Source of the DNA: Sphingomonadaceae bacterium
Lineage (GTDB): Bacteria > Pseudomonadota > Alphaproteobacteria > Sphingomonadales > Sphingomonadaceae
Direction of reading: 5' to 3'
Assembly (NCBI GenBank): GCA_020850455.1
Contig: JADZEQ010000005.1
Coordinates: 222,873-286,872, forward strand
DNA length: 64,000 nucleotides
The notes below the pieces were generated by a model that was not told the origin of the DNA, did no database searches, and saw nothing but the letters and a program-made list of their open reading frames with translations. The position numbers were made by a program, and so were the translations under genes. Positions 15,334 through 24,577 of the stretch are shown piece by piece (position 1 is the stretch's first letter; each line of letters opens with the position of its first letter).

Positions 15334-16203
15334 ATGGTCTTTACCATGACGCAGGCGATGACGCGCGCACCGTTCCATATGTTGGGCGAAGTGGGGCAAA
15401 GCCCGATTGTCATCGCCGTGCCCCATGCCGGGCGATATTACCCGCCCGATGTGCTGGCCCGCGCGCGGGTTGACCGTGCGGCGCTTGACCGGCTGGCTGA
15501 CCCCTATGTCGATATTTTCGCCGACGCGCTGCGTGCGCAGGGGCCGTGCGTGCTGGTGGCTGATATGGCGCGCGCGGCGCTGGATTTGAACCGCGCAGCA
15601 CAGGAATGGGACGCGCGCGATGTCGCGGGTGCAGAGCCGCGCGTGCCGCCCAGCCGCCGGGTGTTGAACGGGCTCGGCCTTATCCCCCGGCAAATCCATG
15701 GCGTGGGGGATTTGTGGCGCCGTCGGATGGATATAGAGGCGCTGCGCAAGCTGATCGATACCTACCATCGGCCATGGCATGCGGCGATTGCCGATGCGTT
15801 GATTGCGGCACGCGCACGCTTTGCCACGGCCATATTGATTGACCTCCATTCGATGCCGAGCCAACCATTGGGGCGGCCGCAATGGGTGATTGGTGACCGC
15901 CACGGGCGTAGCGCGTCGGGTGAGCTGGCCGATCAACTCATCGCGGTGGGGGAGGGGGCGGGGCTGATCGCGGCGCGCAACCACCCCTATGCCGGGGGAT
16001 ATGGTGTGGAGGCGCATGGCCGCCCGGTTCAGGGCATAGAGGCGGTGCAGATTGAAATCGACCGGGCGCTTTACCTGACCCCCGATGGAACTCCCGACGC
16101 GGGTGGGTGCGCGCGTATCGCCGCCATATTGGCGCGGTGCGTCGAAACGGCGTGCCAATATGCAAGCGCTGCGGGGCAAGGATTGGCACAAGCAGCCGAA
16201 TGA
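15334..16203 (+). CDS. N-formylglutamate amidohydrolase family protein
   Basis: The 289-residue protein belongs to the family that hydrolyses N-formylglutamate to glutamate and formate in histidine breakdown. Visible features are VIAVPHAGRYYPPDV near the N-terminus, ALDLNRAAQEWD, ILIDLHSMPSQP and ARNHPYAGGYGVEAHG, which contain the conserved His, Asp and Glu metal and substrate residues. There are no hut genes around it, so the physiological substrate may differ. Two in-frame ATG starts, 15334 and 15346, are possible. The first is used here because AAGG lies a few bases before it. Confidence 0.85.
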   Translation: MVFTMTQAMTRAPFHMLGEVGQSPIVIAVPHAGRYYPPDVLARARVDRAALDRLADPYVDIFADALRAQGPCVLVADMARAALDLNRAAQEWDARDVAGAEPRVPPSRRVLNGLGLIPRQIHGVGDLWRRRMDIEALRKLIDTYHRPWHAAIADALIAARARFATAILIDLHSMPSQPLGRPQWVIGDRHGRSASGELADQLIAVGEGAGLIAARNHPYAGGYGVEAHGRPVQGIEAVQIEIDRALYLTPDGTPDAGGCARIAAILARCVETACQYASAAGQGLAQAAE

Positions 16204-16212
16204 GGATAAAAA

Positions 16213-16240
16213 ACCGCCCCGCAGTTTCCCACGGGGCGGT
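16213..16240 (+). terminator. Hairpin after the amidohydrolase gene
   Basis: ACCGCCCCG and CGGGGCGGT form a nine-base-pair stem around a ten-base loop, ten bases after the stop codon. A weak T content follows. It probably ends the amidohydrolase transcript. Confidence 0.6.
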
Positions 16241-16332
16241 CAGGGTCCAGGGAGGAGACACCGCATGCGGTGTCATCATCGCGCCGGAAAAAGGGGGGGA
16301 ACCAGCGCCGATGACTTTGCTAAAATAGGAAA

Positions 16333-16370
16333 AGCCGCCGCCGGTTTCAAGTGCCCGGCGACGGCTTTTT
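16333..16370. terminator. Bidirectional intrinsic terminator
   Basis: A long stem (AGCCGCCGCCGG pairing with CCGGCGACGGCT) is flanked by A residues on the left and five T residues on the right, so it can stop transcription from both sides. It separates the amidohydrolase gene from the convergent sapC gene. Confidence 0.75.
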
Positions 16371-16402
16371 GATTTTGGTTCGCAGAAAGCTAGTCGCAAC
16401 CC

Positions 16403-17179
16403 TTAAGCGGTTGGCACCGCTTGCAGATTGGGCGGCGGCACCAGCCCGCTGTTCAATTGTTCGGCAAACAGGTCGCGCATGATGCCCATCGAAAACAGGT
16501 GCGCATAGATGAGCGGCAGCATGCCATTCTGGTTGATGCGGCGCAGCGCGTCGCCACGCAGGTCACGCAGCTTATTTTCGTCAATCATGCGGAAACCGCG
16601 ATAGACATAAGGTTGTTCCTGCCCCTCGGCCTGGATCGACATTTCACCGTCCATCAATATGTCCAGCTTTTCTAGTTCGGCCATGAACGCCTGTGTGCGC
16701 GCACCAGCTTCTTCGAAATTCTTACAAAATTCGAGGATGTCGCTGGTCGCCTTGCTCGGCTGATCGCCGTCGAACAGCGGCGCGCCATCACCATCTTCGC
16801 TAAGGCCGGGTGCGGTGGGGTCAAAACAAAGCGACAATTCATCGCTGTCATCGCGCAATTTGGCGAGGAGGAAGGGGTAACGCCGAACATAGGCGGGAAC
16901 ATAAACCTGCTTGGTCAGCTTGCCTTCCTTGTCGACGAACAGGTTGATACCTTCGTTCATGCCCATCAGCGCAATGGGGACTGAGGGGGAGCCTGCCGAA
17001 AAGACAATCGGGAAAAAGCGGCCAGCGATGATGAATTCATCGATCGTCACCGGCACTGCATGGGCCTGAATTAAAAAGGGCGCGCTGTCCTGGCTTTGCA
17101 GCTTCAAATTGGCGTGCTGGCTGGTCGAAAGCGGCACCAGATCATTAAAAAACAGCGGCAAATTAGCGGCGGTCGCCAT
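16403..17179 (-). CDS. SapC family protein
   Basis: The 258-residue protein matches the SapC family. The landmarks are LPLFFNDLVPLSTSQHANLK at the N-terminus, FPIVFSAG, and a middle region with FFPIVFS and YVPAYVRRYPFLLA. The family was named from a surface-layer protein gene, but sphingomonads carry it broadly, often near TonB receptors, and its function is unclear. No signal peptide is seen. The ATG at 17179 is chosen because a GGAGA motif precedes it by eight bases. Confidence 0.85.
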   Translation of the reverse strand: MATAANLPLFFNDLVPLSTSQHANLKLQSQDSAPFLIQAHAVPVTIDEFIIAGRFFPIVFSAGSPSVPIALMGMNEGINLFVDKEGKLTKQVYVPAYVRRYPFLLAKLRDDSDELSLCFDPTAPGLSEDGDGAPLFDGDQPSKATSDILEFCKNFEEAGARTQAFMAELEKLDILMDGEMSIQAEGQEQPYVYRGFRMIDENKLRDLRGDALRRINQNGMLPLIYAHLFSMGIMRDLFAEQLNSGLVPPPNLQAVPTA

Positions 17180-17277
17180 ATATATTCTCCGGCAGAAAAA
17201 TTTGTAGCACCCGCCGTCACTGGCGCGCACGAAGCGCCGCCTTTATTGGCACTTGCCGCCTTCTGCAAGTGGCGCGG

Positions 17278-18687
17278 CTAATCGGGCACGAGCACGCCGG
17301 GGTTGAACAGTCCTTTGGGGTCGAGCGCCGCCTTTAGACCGCGTAAAATGGCGATGCGTGTCGGGTCGCCCAATTCGCCAAATATTGCCCGCTTGCTGCG
17401 CCCAATGCCATGTTCGGCGCTGAGCGACCCGCCACGGGCGATGGCTGCCGCATAAACGGCCCGCCCCACGTCGCTGCCGTGCGCCGCTATCCATGCATTT
17501 GCATCGCTGCCCTGCGGGGGGCGTACATGGAAATGCACATTGCCATCGCCCAAATGGCCAAATGCAAGGCAGGAGACATCGGCAAACATGCGGATGAGTT
17601 CGGCGGGAAGGCTGGTCAATAGATCGGGCATGGCATCGACAGGCACCGATATATCATGCTGCATGGCAGGGCCGATTGCGCGCTCCGCCTCCGAAATGGA
17701 ATCGCGGATGCGCCAGAAATCAACTGCTTGTGCTTCGCTGACGGCGATGGTCGCATCGCTGGCGATCCCCTCTGTCATGCAGGCGGAAAGGGCGGCTTCC
17801 AGCGCTGCGTCCGCGCCATCGCCCACGGCTTCGACCAAGATATGCCATGGGCCAGCGGTGGCGACCGGGCGGCGGGTGCCGGGGATATGCGCCAACACAT
17901 GGGTCAGCGCCGCCTCTGGCAAAATCTCAAACCCCTCCAGCATATCACCCAATTCGCGGCGCATGCGGTGCAGGCAGGTCCGTGCAGCATCTGCCGTCAT
18001 AACGCTCATCCAGCCGACGCCACGTTCGTGAACGGCGGGGCAAAGTTGCAGTGTGACACCGGTTACGATGCCCAACACCCCTTCGCTGCCGATGAAAATT
18101 TGTTTGGGGTCGGGCCCCTGATTATCCTTGGGCAGCGGGATCATCTGGTCGAGCAGGCTGCCGTCGGGCAACACAACCTCCAGCCCACGGGTCAGCGCAC
18201 GCATGCTGCCGTGGCGCAGCACCTGTGTACCGCCAGCATTGGTTGCAACCAGCCCGCCGAGCGTGGCCGAACCCTTGCCGCCCAAGGTCAAAGGAAAACG
18301 CAACCCTTGCGCCGCTGCGGCATCATGCGCATGCGCCAATATCACCCCGGCATCGGCAAAGAGCAGTTGCCCGTCCACATCCAGTCGCCGGATGCGGTGC
18401 ATACGGCGCAGGGAGAGGAGGAGCATGTCGCCCGTTTCATCGGGCGTCGCACCTGCACATTGTCCGCTGTTGCCGCCTTGCATGGTCAGCGGCTGCCGCG
18501 CATCGGCGCACAGGCGGACAATCGCCCGCACCTCTGCCGTTGTCGCAGGCGATAACATCGCTGCAGCATTGCCATGTACCCGTCCGCGCCAGTCGCTGAG
18601 CCAAGGTGCCATTTCTGTGGCGTCATGGGTAAAAGCCTTTGGCCCCAAGAGTTTGGCGAGTTGGGAGAGGAGGGTCCGGTCAACCAT
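17278..18687 (-). CDS. FAD-linked oxidase, GlcD/D-2-hydroxyacid dehydrogenase type
   Basis: The 469-residue flavoprotein has an N-terminal FAD-binding PCMH domain (MQGGNSGQCAGATP, LTLGGKGSATLGGLVATNAGG, IFIGSEGVLGIVT) and a C-terminal FAD-oxidase domain with GHLGDGNVHFHV and LSAEHGIGRSK, whose His and Glu residues are typical of D-lactate and D-2-hydroxyglutarate dehydrogenases. It would oxidise a D-2-hydroxy acid and pass electrons to a quinone or electron-transfer flavoprotein. Sequence alone does not separate D-lactate from D-2-hydroxyglutarate as substrate. It is divergent from the helicase gene. Confidence 0.88.
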   Translation of the reverse strand: MVDRTLLSQLAKLLGPKAFTHDATEMAPWLSDWRGRVHGNAAAMLSPATTAEVRAIVRLCADARQPLTMQGGNSGQCAGATPDETGDMLLLSLRRMHRIRRLDVDGQLLFADAGVILAHAHDAAAAQGLRFPLTLGGKGSATLGGLVATNAGGTQVLRHGSMRALTRGLEVVLPDGSLLDQMIPLPKDNQGPDPKQIFIGSEGVLGIVTGVTLQLCPAVHERGVGWMSVMTADAARTCLHRMRRELGDMLEGFEILPEAALTHVLAHIPGTRRPVATAGPWHILVEAVGDGADAALEAALSACMTEGIASDATIAVSEAQAVDFWRIRDSISEAERAIGPAMQHDISVPVDAMPDLLTSLPAELIRMFADVSCLAFGHLGDGNVHFHVRPPQGSDANAWIAAHGSDVGRAVYAAAIARGGSLSAEHGIGRSKRAIFGELGDPTRIAILRGLKAALDPKGLFNPGVLVPD

Positions 18688-18826
18688 GGCGCTGGCATAG
18701 CCTTATTGCATGGTGCGTGCAGCATTTTCCTTGACTTTCGGCGCTTGGCGGCCATAGGCGCGCGCAGCGCGGACGCCATGTGGGATAAAGTGACGCCGCC
18801 CATTCGCAATTTTCCGGAAAAAATTG

Positions 18827-20185
18827 ATGCATTTTGCCGACCTCGGCCTTTCAGATGAATTGCTGCGCGCCGTGACCGAGGCGGGCTATAGCGAACCAAC
18901 GCCGATTCAAGCTGCCGCCATTCCGCAGGTGCAGATGATGCGCGACCTTATCGCCATCGCGCAAACCGGCACGGGCAAGACGGCCAGTTTCGTGCTGCCA
19001 ATGATCGACATTTTGGCGCATGGCCGCGCGCGTGCGCGCATGCCGCGCACGCTCATCCTCGAACCGACGCGGGAATTGGCCGCACAGGTTGCGGAAAATT
19101 TTGAGAAATACGGCAAATATCACAAGCTTTCGATGGCGCTGCTGATTGGCGGTGTCCAGATGGGGGATCAGGTCAAGGCACTGGAAAAAGGCGTCGATGT
19201 TCTTATCGCCACCCCCGGCCGCCTGATGGATTTGTTTGAACGCGGCAAAATATTGCTGACCGGCTGCACCATGTTGGTCATCGATGAAGCCGACCGCATG
19301 CTCGACATGGGCTTCATCCCTGATATCGAAACCATCTGCACCAAATTGCCAACGAACCGGCAGACATTGCTTTTTTCAGCGACCATGCCGCCGCCGATCA
19401 AGAAACTGGCGGACAAATTCCTCTCCAACCCCAAATCGGTGGAGGTGGCGCGCCCCGCATCGGCTAATATCAATATCACCCAGCGCTTGGTCAAAGTCAC
19501 TGAGCGCGGAAAGCGCGACCTGCTCGTTGATATGCTGCATGGATTTGCCGACCCGACGGCGATTATTTTCTGCAACCGCAAGACGATGGTCCGTGACCTC
19601 GCCAAACAATTGCAGCGCGCGGGTTTCGCCGTGAGCGAAATCCATGGTGATATGGACCAACCCAGCCGCCTTAAAGAATTGGAACGGTTCAAGGCGGGCG
19701 ATATCAACATCTTGGTCGCATCCGACGTTGCGGCACGCGGATTGGACATCAAAGGGGTCAGCCATGTCATAAATTATGACACGCCTTGGCACCCCGATGA
19801 TTATGTCCACCGTATTGGCCGCACGGGCCGCGCCGGGGCAAAGGGCGATGCCTATACTTTTGTCACCGACAAGGATGTCGAGGCGATCGAAAGCGTCCAG
19901 AAACTTATCGGCACAAAGATTGACTGGGCGCAAATTGGCGATGCCGTGCGACATGCTGAAAAGGCGGAAAAGCCGGCGGCAGCCCGCGACAAGCGTACGG
20001 CGAAACGCGATGATGCGTCCCGCGCCCCAAGCAAGACGACCAAGGCTGCTGCAACGCCTGCCCCTAAGTCCGAGCCTAAGGCGACAAAGCCCGCCAAGCG
20101 TGCGCCCAAGGATGATTTGGATGGGCCGGATGATGGTTGGAATGGCCCGATGCCGGGCTTTTTGGATTTCCGCTTTGACCGTTAA
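18827..20185 (+). CDS. DEAD-box RNA helicase, RhlE type
   Basis: The 452-residue protein has every DEAD-box motif in order: PTPIQ (Q motif), AQTGTGKT, PTRELAAQ, ATPGRL, DEAD, SAT, IIFCN, ASDVAARGLD and HRIGRTGRAG. The final 85 residues are a Lys-, Ala- and Pro-rich low-complexity tail ending in a conserved-looking GPMPGFLDFRF. Such helicases unwind structured RNA in ribosome assembly or mRNA decay. An ATG at 18827 is preferred over the adjoining TTG at 18824. The stop overlaps that of the convergent hydrolase gene by four bases. Confidence 0.93.
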   Translation: MHFADLGLSDELLRAVTEAGYSEPTPIQAAAIPQVQMMRDLIAIAQTGTGKTASFVLPMIDILAHGRARARMPRTLILEPTRELAAQVAENFEKYGKYHKLSMALLIGGVQMGDQVKALEKGVDVLIATPGRLMDLFERGKILLTGCTMLVIDEADRMLDMGFIPDIETICTKLPTNRQTLLFSATMPPPIKKLADKFLSNPKSVEVARPASANINITQRLVKVTERGKRDLLVDMLHGFADPTAIIFCNRKTMVRDLAKQLQRAGFAVSEIHGDMDQPSRLKELERFKAGDINILVASDVAARGLDIKGVSHVINYDTPWHPDDYVHRIGRTGRAGAKGDAYTFVTDKDVEAIESVQKLIGTKIDWAQIGDAVRHAEKAEKPAAARDKRTAKRDDASRAPSKTTKAAATPAPKSEPKATKPAKRAPKDDLDGPDDGWNGPMPGFLDFRFDR

Positions 20186-21006
20186 TCGGCGCTGAGCGCG
20201 GTCAATATTTGGTCGAGTAGCCAATCGCGTGCGGCATCATCTGCAAAACCATGACTGGCGCTTGCAACATAATGGGTGGGGATGCGCGCGTGCAACGGCT
20301 GCCAGAACGGCGATTGCCATTGTTCGATAAAAATCTGGGCGGTGCGGTCGCCGCGCGCCAGCAATAAAGTCGCCGGAATGTCCGACGACTGCATCGCTGC
20401 GGCCATGCGGGCGGAAAGTGAATCCAAATTCTGCGGGGCGGCGCTGCCACCTCGTGCGGCGGATATTCCGCGCCATAATTTGCCGAGATCAACCCCGCCG
20501 CGCAATAAGCGCAGCCATTCATCGGGGCGGCGCAATTTTGCCCAATATCGCGCCCGGATTGCCGCTGCGGGGGGCAGGGCGGGTTCGCCATCACCCTCCG
20601 CCGCATCCTCAATCACCCATGGGTTGGCAAGCAACAGACCATCGATACCCGCAGCTGCATGGAACAACATCAATGCGGCAGCCGCATCGCAATTGCCAAA
20701 GGCGGTGATGCGTTGCAGCCTTGGGCAGGCGGCGCGAAAGGCGGCGGCGGCGGCGGTAATGTCCGCCGCGCTCGTCAAAAAGCCACCATTCTCCCCCTCG
20801 CTATCGCCGACCCCGCGCCGGTCATAGCGCCACACCGGGTGCCCGCGTGCGGCAACCTCCGCCGCCAACCAGCTTTGCGACCGGTGCGCACCGGCGCGCA
20901 CTTCATTGCCGCCTGAAATGAGCAGTAGGCCGTGATGTCCCGCTGCATCGTCCAGCGTCGCAGCGCAGTTTTGCCCCGCGACTGGGAAGTTCAGCCAACT
21001 GCGCAT
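20182..21006 (-). CDS. Exosortase A-associated hydrolase 1
   Basis: The 274-residue alpha/beta hydrolase matches the XrtA-associated hydrolase 1 family. The N-terminal part contains GLLLISGGNEVRAGAHRSQS and PVWRYDRRGVGDSEGE. The nucleophile elbow reads AFGNCDAAAAL, so a Cys replaces the usual Ser. A late Asp in LLARGDRT and His in ASHGFADD complete a plausible triad. Its substrate is unknown; a role in polysaccharide or acyl-group handling is assumed from the locus. The ATG at 21006 lies inside the end of hydrolase 2, a 16-base overlap. Confidence 0.85.
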   Translation of the reverse strand: MRSWLNFPVAGQNCAATLDDAAGHHGLLLISGGNEVRAGAHRSQSWLAAEVAARGHPVWRYDRRGVGDSEGENGGFLTSAADITAAAAAFRAACPRLQRITAFGNCDAAAALMLFHAAAGIDGLLLANPWVIEDAAEGDGEPALPPAAAIRARYWAKLRRPDEWLRLLRGGVDLGKLWRGISAARGGSAAPQNLDSLSARMAAAMQSSDIPATLLLARGDRTAQIFIEQWQSPFWQPLHARIPTHYVASASHGFADDAARDWLLDQILTALSAD

Positions 21007-21665
21007 TGCACCGCCCAATCCGCCAAATCCTGCGCCATCGTCGCCGCCATCGCCATATCTTCGCCCGGCTCTGCGCGCAGCCAGAGCGCGCTTCCCGCCA
21101 TTTCGGCTGGGCTCACCAACCGTAGTGGCTGGATGTCGGCACATTGCGCCTGTTCCAGCCCGTCGAACATGGCCAGCGACAGGCGATTACCGGCAAGCTC
21201 GACATGGCCGTTGCGTTCGGCCAGTGCGCGCACATCCGCCGCGCTGATCGTGCGCCCAGCCTCCCGTTCGCTGGCGATGCGGGTGCGCACCATGGTTTTG
21301 AGGATGCTTGCCCCGCCGACAGGGGCCATGCGCCAATGCCCGACGGCAGTTGCCGCTGCATCGTCGACCAACGCGCCGCCGCGCCACGCGGCGGTCACAA
21401 AGGGATGCTCTATCGTCGCGGCATATTGCGCGACCGCGCTGCGCCAACCATCCAACGTCACCGCCGATGTGGCGAGCAGATCATCGTTTTGGCCCGGCAA
21501 GTCGGGTAAATGGCTGTCAATGCCCATCAAACTTAGCGTGCGCATCGTGTGCACGAGCGTGCGACGCATGCGGTTTGCTTCGTCAAAAAACGGCGGGAGG
21601 AGGAGGATGTGGGCGCGCGCAGCCCCGTCAAGCGGTGAAAATCGCAGACAATTTCCCCCTGCCAT
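20991..21665 (-). CDS. Exosortase A-associated hydrolase 2
   Basis: The 224-residue alpha/beta hydrolase-like protein is the usual partner of hydrolase 1 in XrtA loci. Signatures include HILLLPPFFDEANRMRRTLV and SHLPDLPGQNDDLL near the N-terminus. No clear Ser nucleophile elbow is seen; the equivalent region reads TAAWRGGALV. It lies five bases after the acyl carrier protein gene and overlaps the next gene, so all four leftward genes are one transcript. Confidence 0.82.
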   Translation of the reverse strand: MAGGNCLRFSPLDGAARAHILLLPPFFDEANRMRRTLVHTMRTLSLMGIDSHLPDLPGQNDDLLATSAVTLDGWRSAVAQYAATIEHPFVTAAWRGGALVDDAAATAVGHWRMAPVGGASILKTMVRTRIASEREAGRTISAADVRALAERNGHVELAGNRLSLAMFDGLEQAQCADIQPLRLVSPAEMAGSALWLRAEPGEDMAMAATMAQDLADWAVQCAVG

Positions 21666-21670
21666 GCGTC

Positions 21671-21940
21671 TCAGCCAAGCGCCTTGCGCGCCGCAAAGGT
21701 GACCAGTCCGCCAAAGCTTTCAAATGCTTCGATATCCACGTCATCATCATCGATGGTGATGCCCAGACGATCCTCCAATTCGGTGAGCAGCGTCGCCACC
21801 GCCATCGAATCGAGCTCGGGGATTGCGCCGAACAGAGGGGTATTTTCGTCAAATTCGGCTACCCGGGCCGCAGACAGGCCGAGCATATCGACCAGCGTGC
21901 TGCGCACCGTTTCTTCCACCATATTGCGATCATCTGTCAT
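21671..21940 (-). CDS. Acyl carrier protein, XrtA-associated
   Basis: The 89-residue protein is an acyl carrier protein with the phosphopantetheine site in IPELDSMAVATLL (Ser near residue 45) and acidic helix II (EDRLGITIDDDD). It would carry an activated acyl or amino-acyl group, probably loaded by the ligase at 23024. It lies in the leftward arm between the acetyltransferase and hydrolase 2. Confidence 0.9.
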   Translation of the reverse strand: MTDDRNMVEETVRSTLVDMLGLSAARVAEFDENTPLFGAIPELDSMAVATLLTELEDRLGITIDDDDVDIEAFESFGGLVTFAARKALG

Positions 21941-21984
21941 GTGCGGCCCCGAATTTTCCTGTCATGGCTGTGCTTTGCGCCTCG

Positions 21985-22977
21985 CTAGCTGCGCCGCAGC
22001 AGCGCCGCAAGCGGGGAAAGCATATCGCGTGCTGCACCCGGCCAAGCGGCGGTTTGCGCCAAATCCCATGCGCGGATGGTGATGAGCGGTGCGCAATCCT
22101 CCATCCAGTCGCGCTTATACCCATCATCGCCGGTGCCAAAATCAATCCGCGCCACCTTGTCCATGTCAAATGCGTGCCGGAACAATGCGTGGGTCAGCAA
22201 TGTGCCGGGGGATAGTGCATCCTGCCCCGATACATGCGCCAATTTGTGGATATAGGCATTTTTGTCGGCGACCGTCCAATATTGCGCGGCAACTGCTACA
22301 CCATCGATCCGTGCGATACCCAGACGCAATTCACCCGCCGCAGCATCCGCACGCGCCCGCGCACGCAAGAATAATGGTTGCCCCTCCGCCGGTTTCCAGC
22401 TGGCACGATAGACCGCTTCATATTCGTCCCACAGCGCATCATCAAAGCGGGTTTCGATGCGCAGATCGACCAATCCCTTTTTTGCCTTGCGTTGGACGGT
22501 GGAGCGTAATGCGCCGGGCCGCGCCGCCCACCAATCGTCAAAGCTGCGTCCCTTGGTGTCGAGCCAGTGATTCTGATTGGCGCTGTGGCTTGCCACCCGC
22601 CAGCCACCCATGCGCAACGCATCTGCCACCCGTTCGGCCATGCCATCAGCCGCAGGGATGGATTCGAGCAGCAAACTATGCCCATGTCGGCGCAAATCGC
22701 GCGCCAAATGGGCCAGATATTCCTCACCCGCCCCATCGATTACCGGCTGCCAGATAAAGCTGTACCAATTGGCAAGGCTGCGCAATCTACCATCACGCGC
22801 GATCAGCGGCATCGTGACCCGGCCTGCATTGTCGCGCGCGGTTGCAATGCATAATCGTCCATCGGTCATGCAATATTTTGCCATGTCAGCGAACCAGTCG
22901 GCGCGCAGAAAATATCGTTGCGGCGCATCGCTGGCCAAGGCGGCAAGATTATCGCTATATTCACATTCGACTGGCAT
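21985..22977 (-). CDS. GNAT-fold acyltransferase (BcsL/CelD type), XrtA-associated
   Basis: The 330-residue protein has the double-GNAT layout of the CelD/BcsL/FemAB-like family. The C-terminal half carries EAVYRASWKPAEGQPLFLR and VAAQYWTVADKNAYIHKLAH, leading to ARIDFGTGDDGYKRDWM, the usual motif of these transferases. It would transfer an acyl or amino-acyl group to a polysaccharide or its precursor. It is first in the leftward transcript and only 46 bases from the divergent acyl-CoA ligase start. Confidence 0.82.
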   Translation of the reverse strand: MPVECEYSDNLAALASDAPQRYFLRADWFADMAKYCMTDGRLCIATARDNAGRVTMPLIARDGRLRSLANWYSFIWQPVIDGAGEEYLAHLARDLRRHGHSLLLESIPAADGMAERVADALRMGGWRVASHSANQNHWLDTKGRSFDDWWAARPGALRSTVQRKAKKGLVDLRIETRFDDALWDEYEAVYRASWKPAEGQPLFLRARARADAAAGELRLGIARIDGVAVAAQYWTVADKNAYIHKLAHVSGQDALSPGTLLTHALFRHAFDMDKVARIDFGTGDDGYKRDWMEDCAPLITIRAWDLAQTAAWPGAARDMLSPLAALLRRS

Positions 22978-23023
22978 GACGCGCTGGTTACTGCCCTCGC
23001 AACGATAAAAATTGTCTTAGCAC

Positions 23024-24577
23024 ATGCCCCATGATTCGACGCCATTGCCGATTGCGCCCCAACCGATTGACCATTTGCTGCTGCGCGGGGCCCCGCAGGA
23101 CGATGCGTTGCACCTGCGCGAAGGGGCGATACCTTTCGCGGAGGCTGAGCGGCGCGTTGCGCGCCTAGCCGCAATATTGGCGGCGCGCCAATTGGGCACA
23201 GGTGCGCGCGTAGCGACGTGGCTGGGCAAGGGTTGGTTGTCGGCGCTGATGCCGCTCGCCGCTGTGCGTGCGGGTTATATTCATGTGCCGATCAACCCCT
23301 TGCTCAAGCGCGCGCAAGTTGCGCATATTTTGGCAGATAGCGGCGCTGCTCTGCTGCTCAGCAATGCTGGCCGTATCGCGAGTTTTGAGGCAGGCGATGT
23401 GCCAGCGTCATGTGCATTGGTTGAGGATGCGGCGCTCGGCGCTGATGCGCTGGTGGCGGGCGATATGCTGGGCGCATGCGCCGCGTCGACCGATACGCTT
23501 GCCGCAATATTATATACGTCGGGTTCAACGGGACGACCCAAAGGGGTGATGTTGAGCCACGCCAATCTGTGGCTCGGTGCGCAAGCGGTTGCCCATTATC
23601 TGGGACTATGCGCCGATGACCGACTGCTCGGCGTTTTGCCCTTCAGCTTTGATTATGGCCAAAATCAATTGTTGGGCGGCTGGTATGCGGGGGCGAGCAT
23701 CGCGCCGCTGGATTATTTGACGCCAACAGAGGTGGTGCGCGCGGTCGATCGTTACGGCATCACCACGATTGCCGGTGTTCCGCCGCTTTGGGTACAATTG
23801 CTCGATTGCGCATGGCCCGATGCAACCGCCGCACGCATCCAACGCATCACCAACAGCGGCGGCGCGCTCACCCCACGGCTGGTGCGCGGTTTGTGCGAAA
23901 AATTCCCCGCGGCCCGCATTTTTGCCATGTATGGTTTGACGGAGGCGTTCCGATCCACCTTCCTGCCGCCAGAGCTTATCGCCGAGCGGCCCGAATCTAT
24001 TGGCAAGGCCATCCCCCATGCTGAAATATTGATCGTGCGGGACGATGGCAGCCCAACCGCGCCGGGGGAAGCAGGCGAGCTTGTCCATTGCGGCCCGCTC
24101 GTCGCGCAGGGATATTGGCAGGATGCCGAACGCACGGCGCTGCGTTTCCGCCCCGCACCGGCGCATAGCCAATATGGTGGCACCGCCGTCTGGTCGGGCG
24201 ACAAGGCGGTGCGCGATGGCGATGGCTTTTTAAGCTTTGTCGGCCGCGATGATGAAATGATCAAAACCAGCGGCAATCGCGTCAGCCCGACCGAGGTGGA
24301 GGAGGGGGCGGCGATGACCGGCCTTGTCGCCGAATCGGTTGCCTTTGGCGTGAAGGATGCGAACGCTGGTGCGACTATCGCCTTGGTGGCGCGGGGTGCG
24401 CAGGGCACGGATAAACTGGCGCTGGAAGGGGAATTGCGCGCAGCATTGCGCCGCGAACTGCCCAATTTCATGCAACCTAAATATATTTTGCTGTGGGATG
24501 ATTTGCCCCGCAATGCCAATGGTAAACTCGACAGGGTGGCGATTATTGCGACGGCGTCGGTGGAGCTTGGCGCATGA
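23024..24577 (+). CDS. Acyl-CoA ligase (AMP-forming), exosortase A-associated
   Basis: The 517-residue adenylate-forming enzyme shows the P-loop-like ILYTSGSTGRPKGVMLSH (about residues 165-182), YGLTEAFRS near residue 305, GRDDEMIKTSGNRVSPTEVE near residue 409 and the catalytic Lys in LPRNANGKLDR near the C-terminus. It activates a carboxylic acid with ATP and would hand it to CoA or to the acyl carrier protein encoded next door. It opens the long rightward transcript of the XrtA locus and overlaps the decarboxylase by four bases (ATGA). Confidence 0.92.
   Translation: MPHDSTPLPIAPQPIDHLLLRGAPQDDALHLREGAIPFAEAERRVARLAAILAARQLGTGARVATWLGKGWLSALMPLAAVRAGYIHVPINPLLKRAQVAHILADSGAALLLSNAGRIASFEAGDVPASCALVEDAALGADALVAGDMLGACAASTDTLAAILYTSGSTGRPKGVMLSHANLWLGAQAVAHYLGLCADDRLLGVLPFSFDYGQNQLLGGWYAGASIAPLDYLTPTEVVRAVDRYGITTIAGVPPLWVQLLDCAWPDATAARIQRITNSGGALTPRLVRGLCEKFPAARIFAMYGLTEAFRSTFLPPELIAERPESIGKAIPHAEILIVRDDGSPTAPGEAGELVHCGPLVAQGYWQDAERTALRFRPAPAHSQYGGTAVWSGDKAVRDGDGFLSFVGRDDEMIKTSGNRVSPTEVEEGAAMTGLVAESVAFGVKDANAGATIALVARGAQGTDKLALEGELRAALRRELPNFMQPKYILLWDDLPRNANGKLDRVAIIATASVELGA

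Noticed and set aside
15238-16191. A 317-residue leftward frame opposite the N-formylglutamate amidohydrolase gene
   Set aside because: The rightward frame carries all family motifs; the leftward one is low in recognisable features and rich in Arg and Pro as expected for a shadow.
19376-20224. A 282-residue leftward frame opposite the RhlE helicase
   Set aside because: It is fully covered by the helicase, whose nine motifs are intact.
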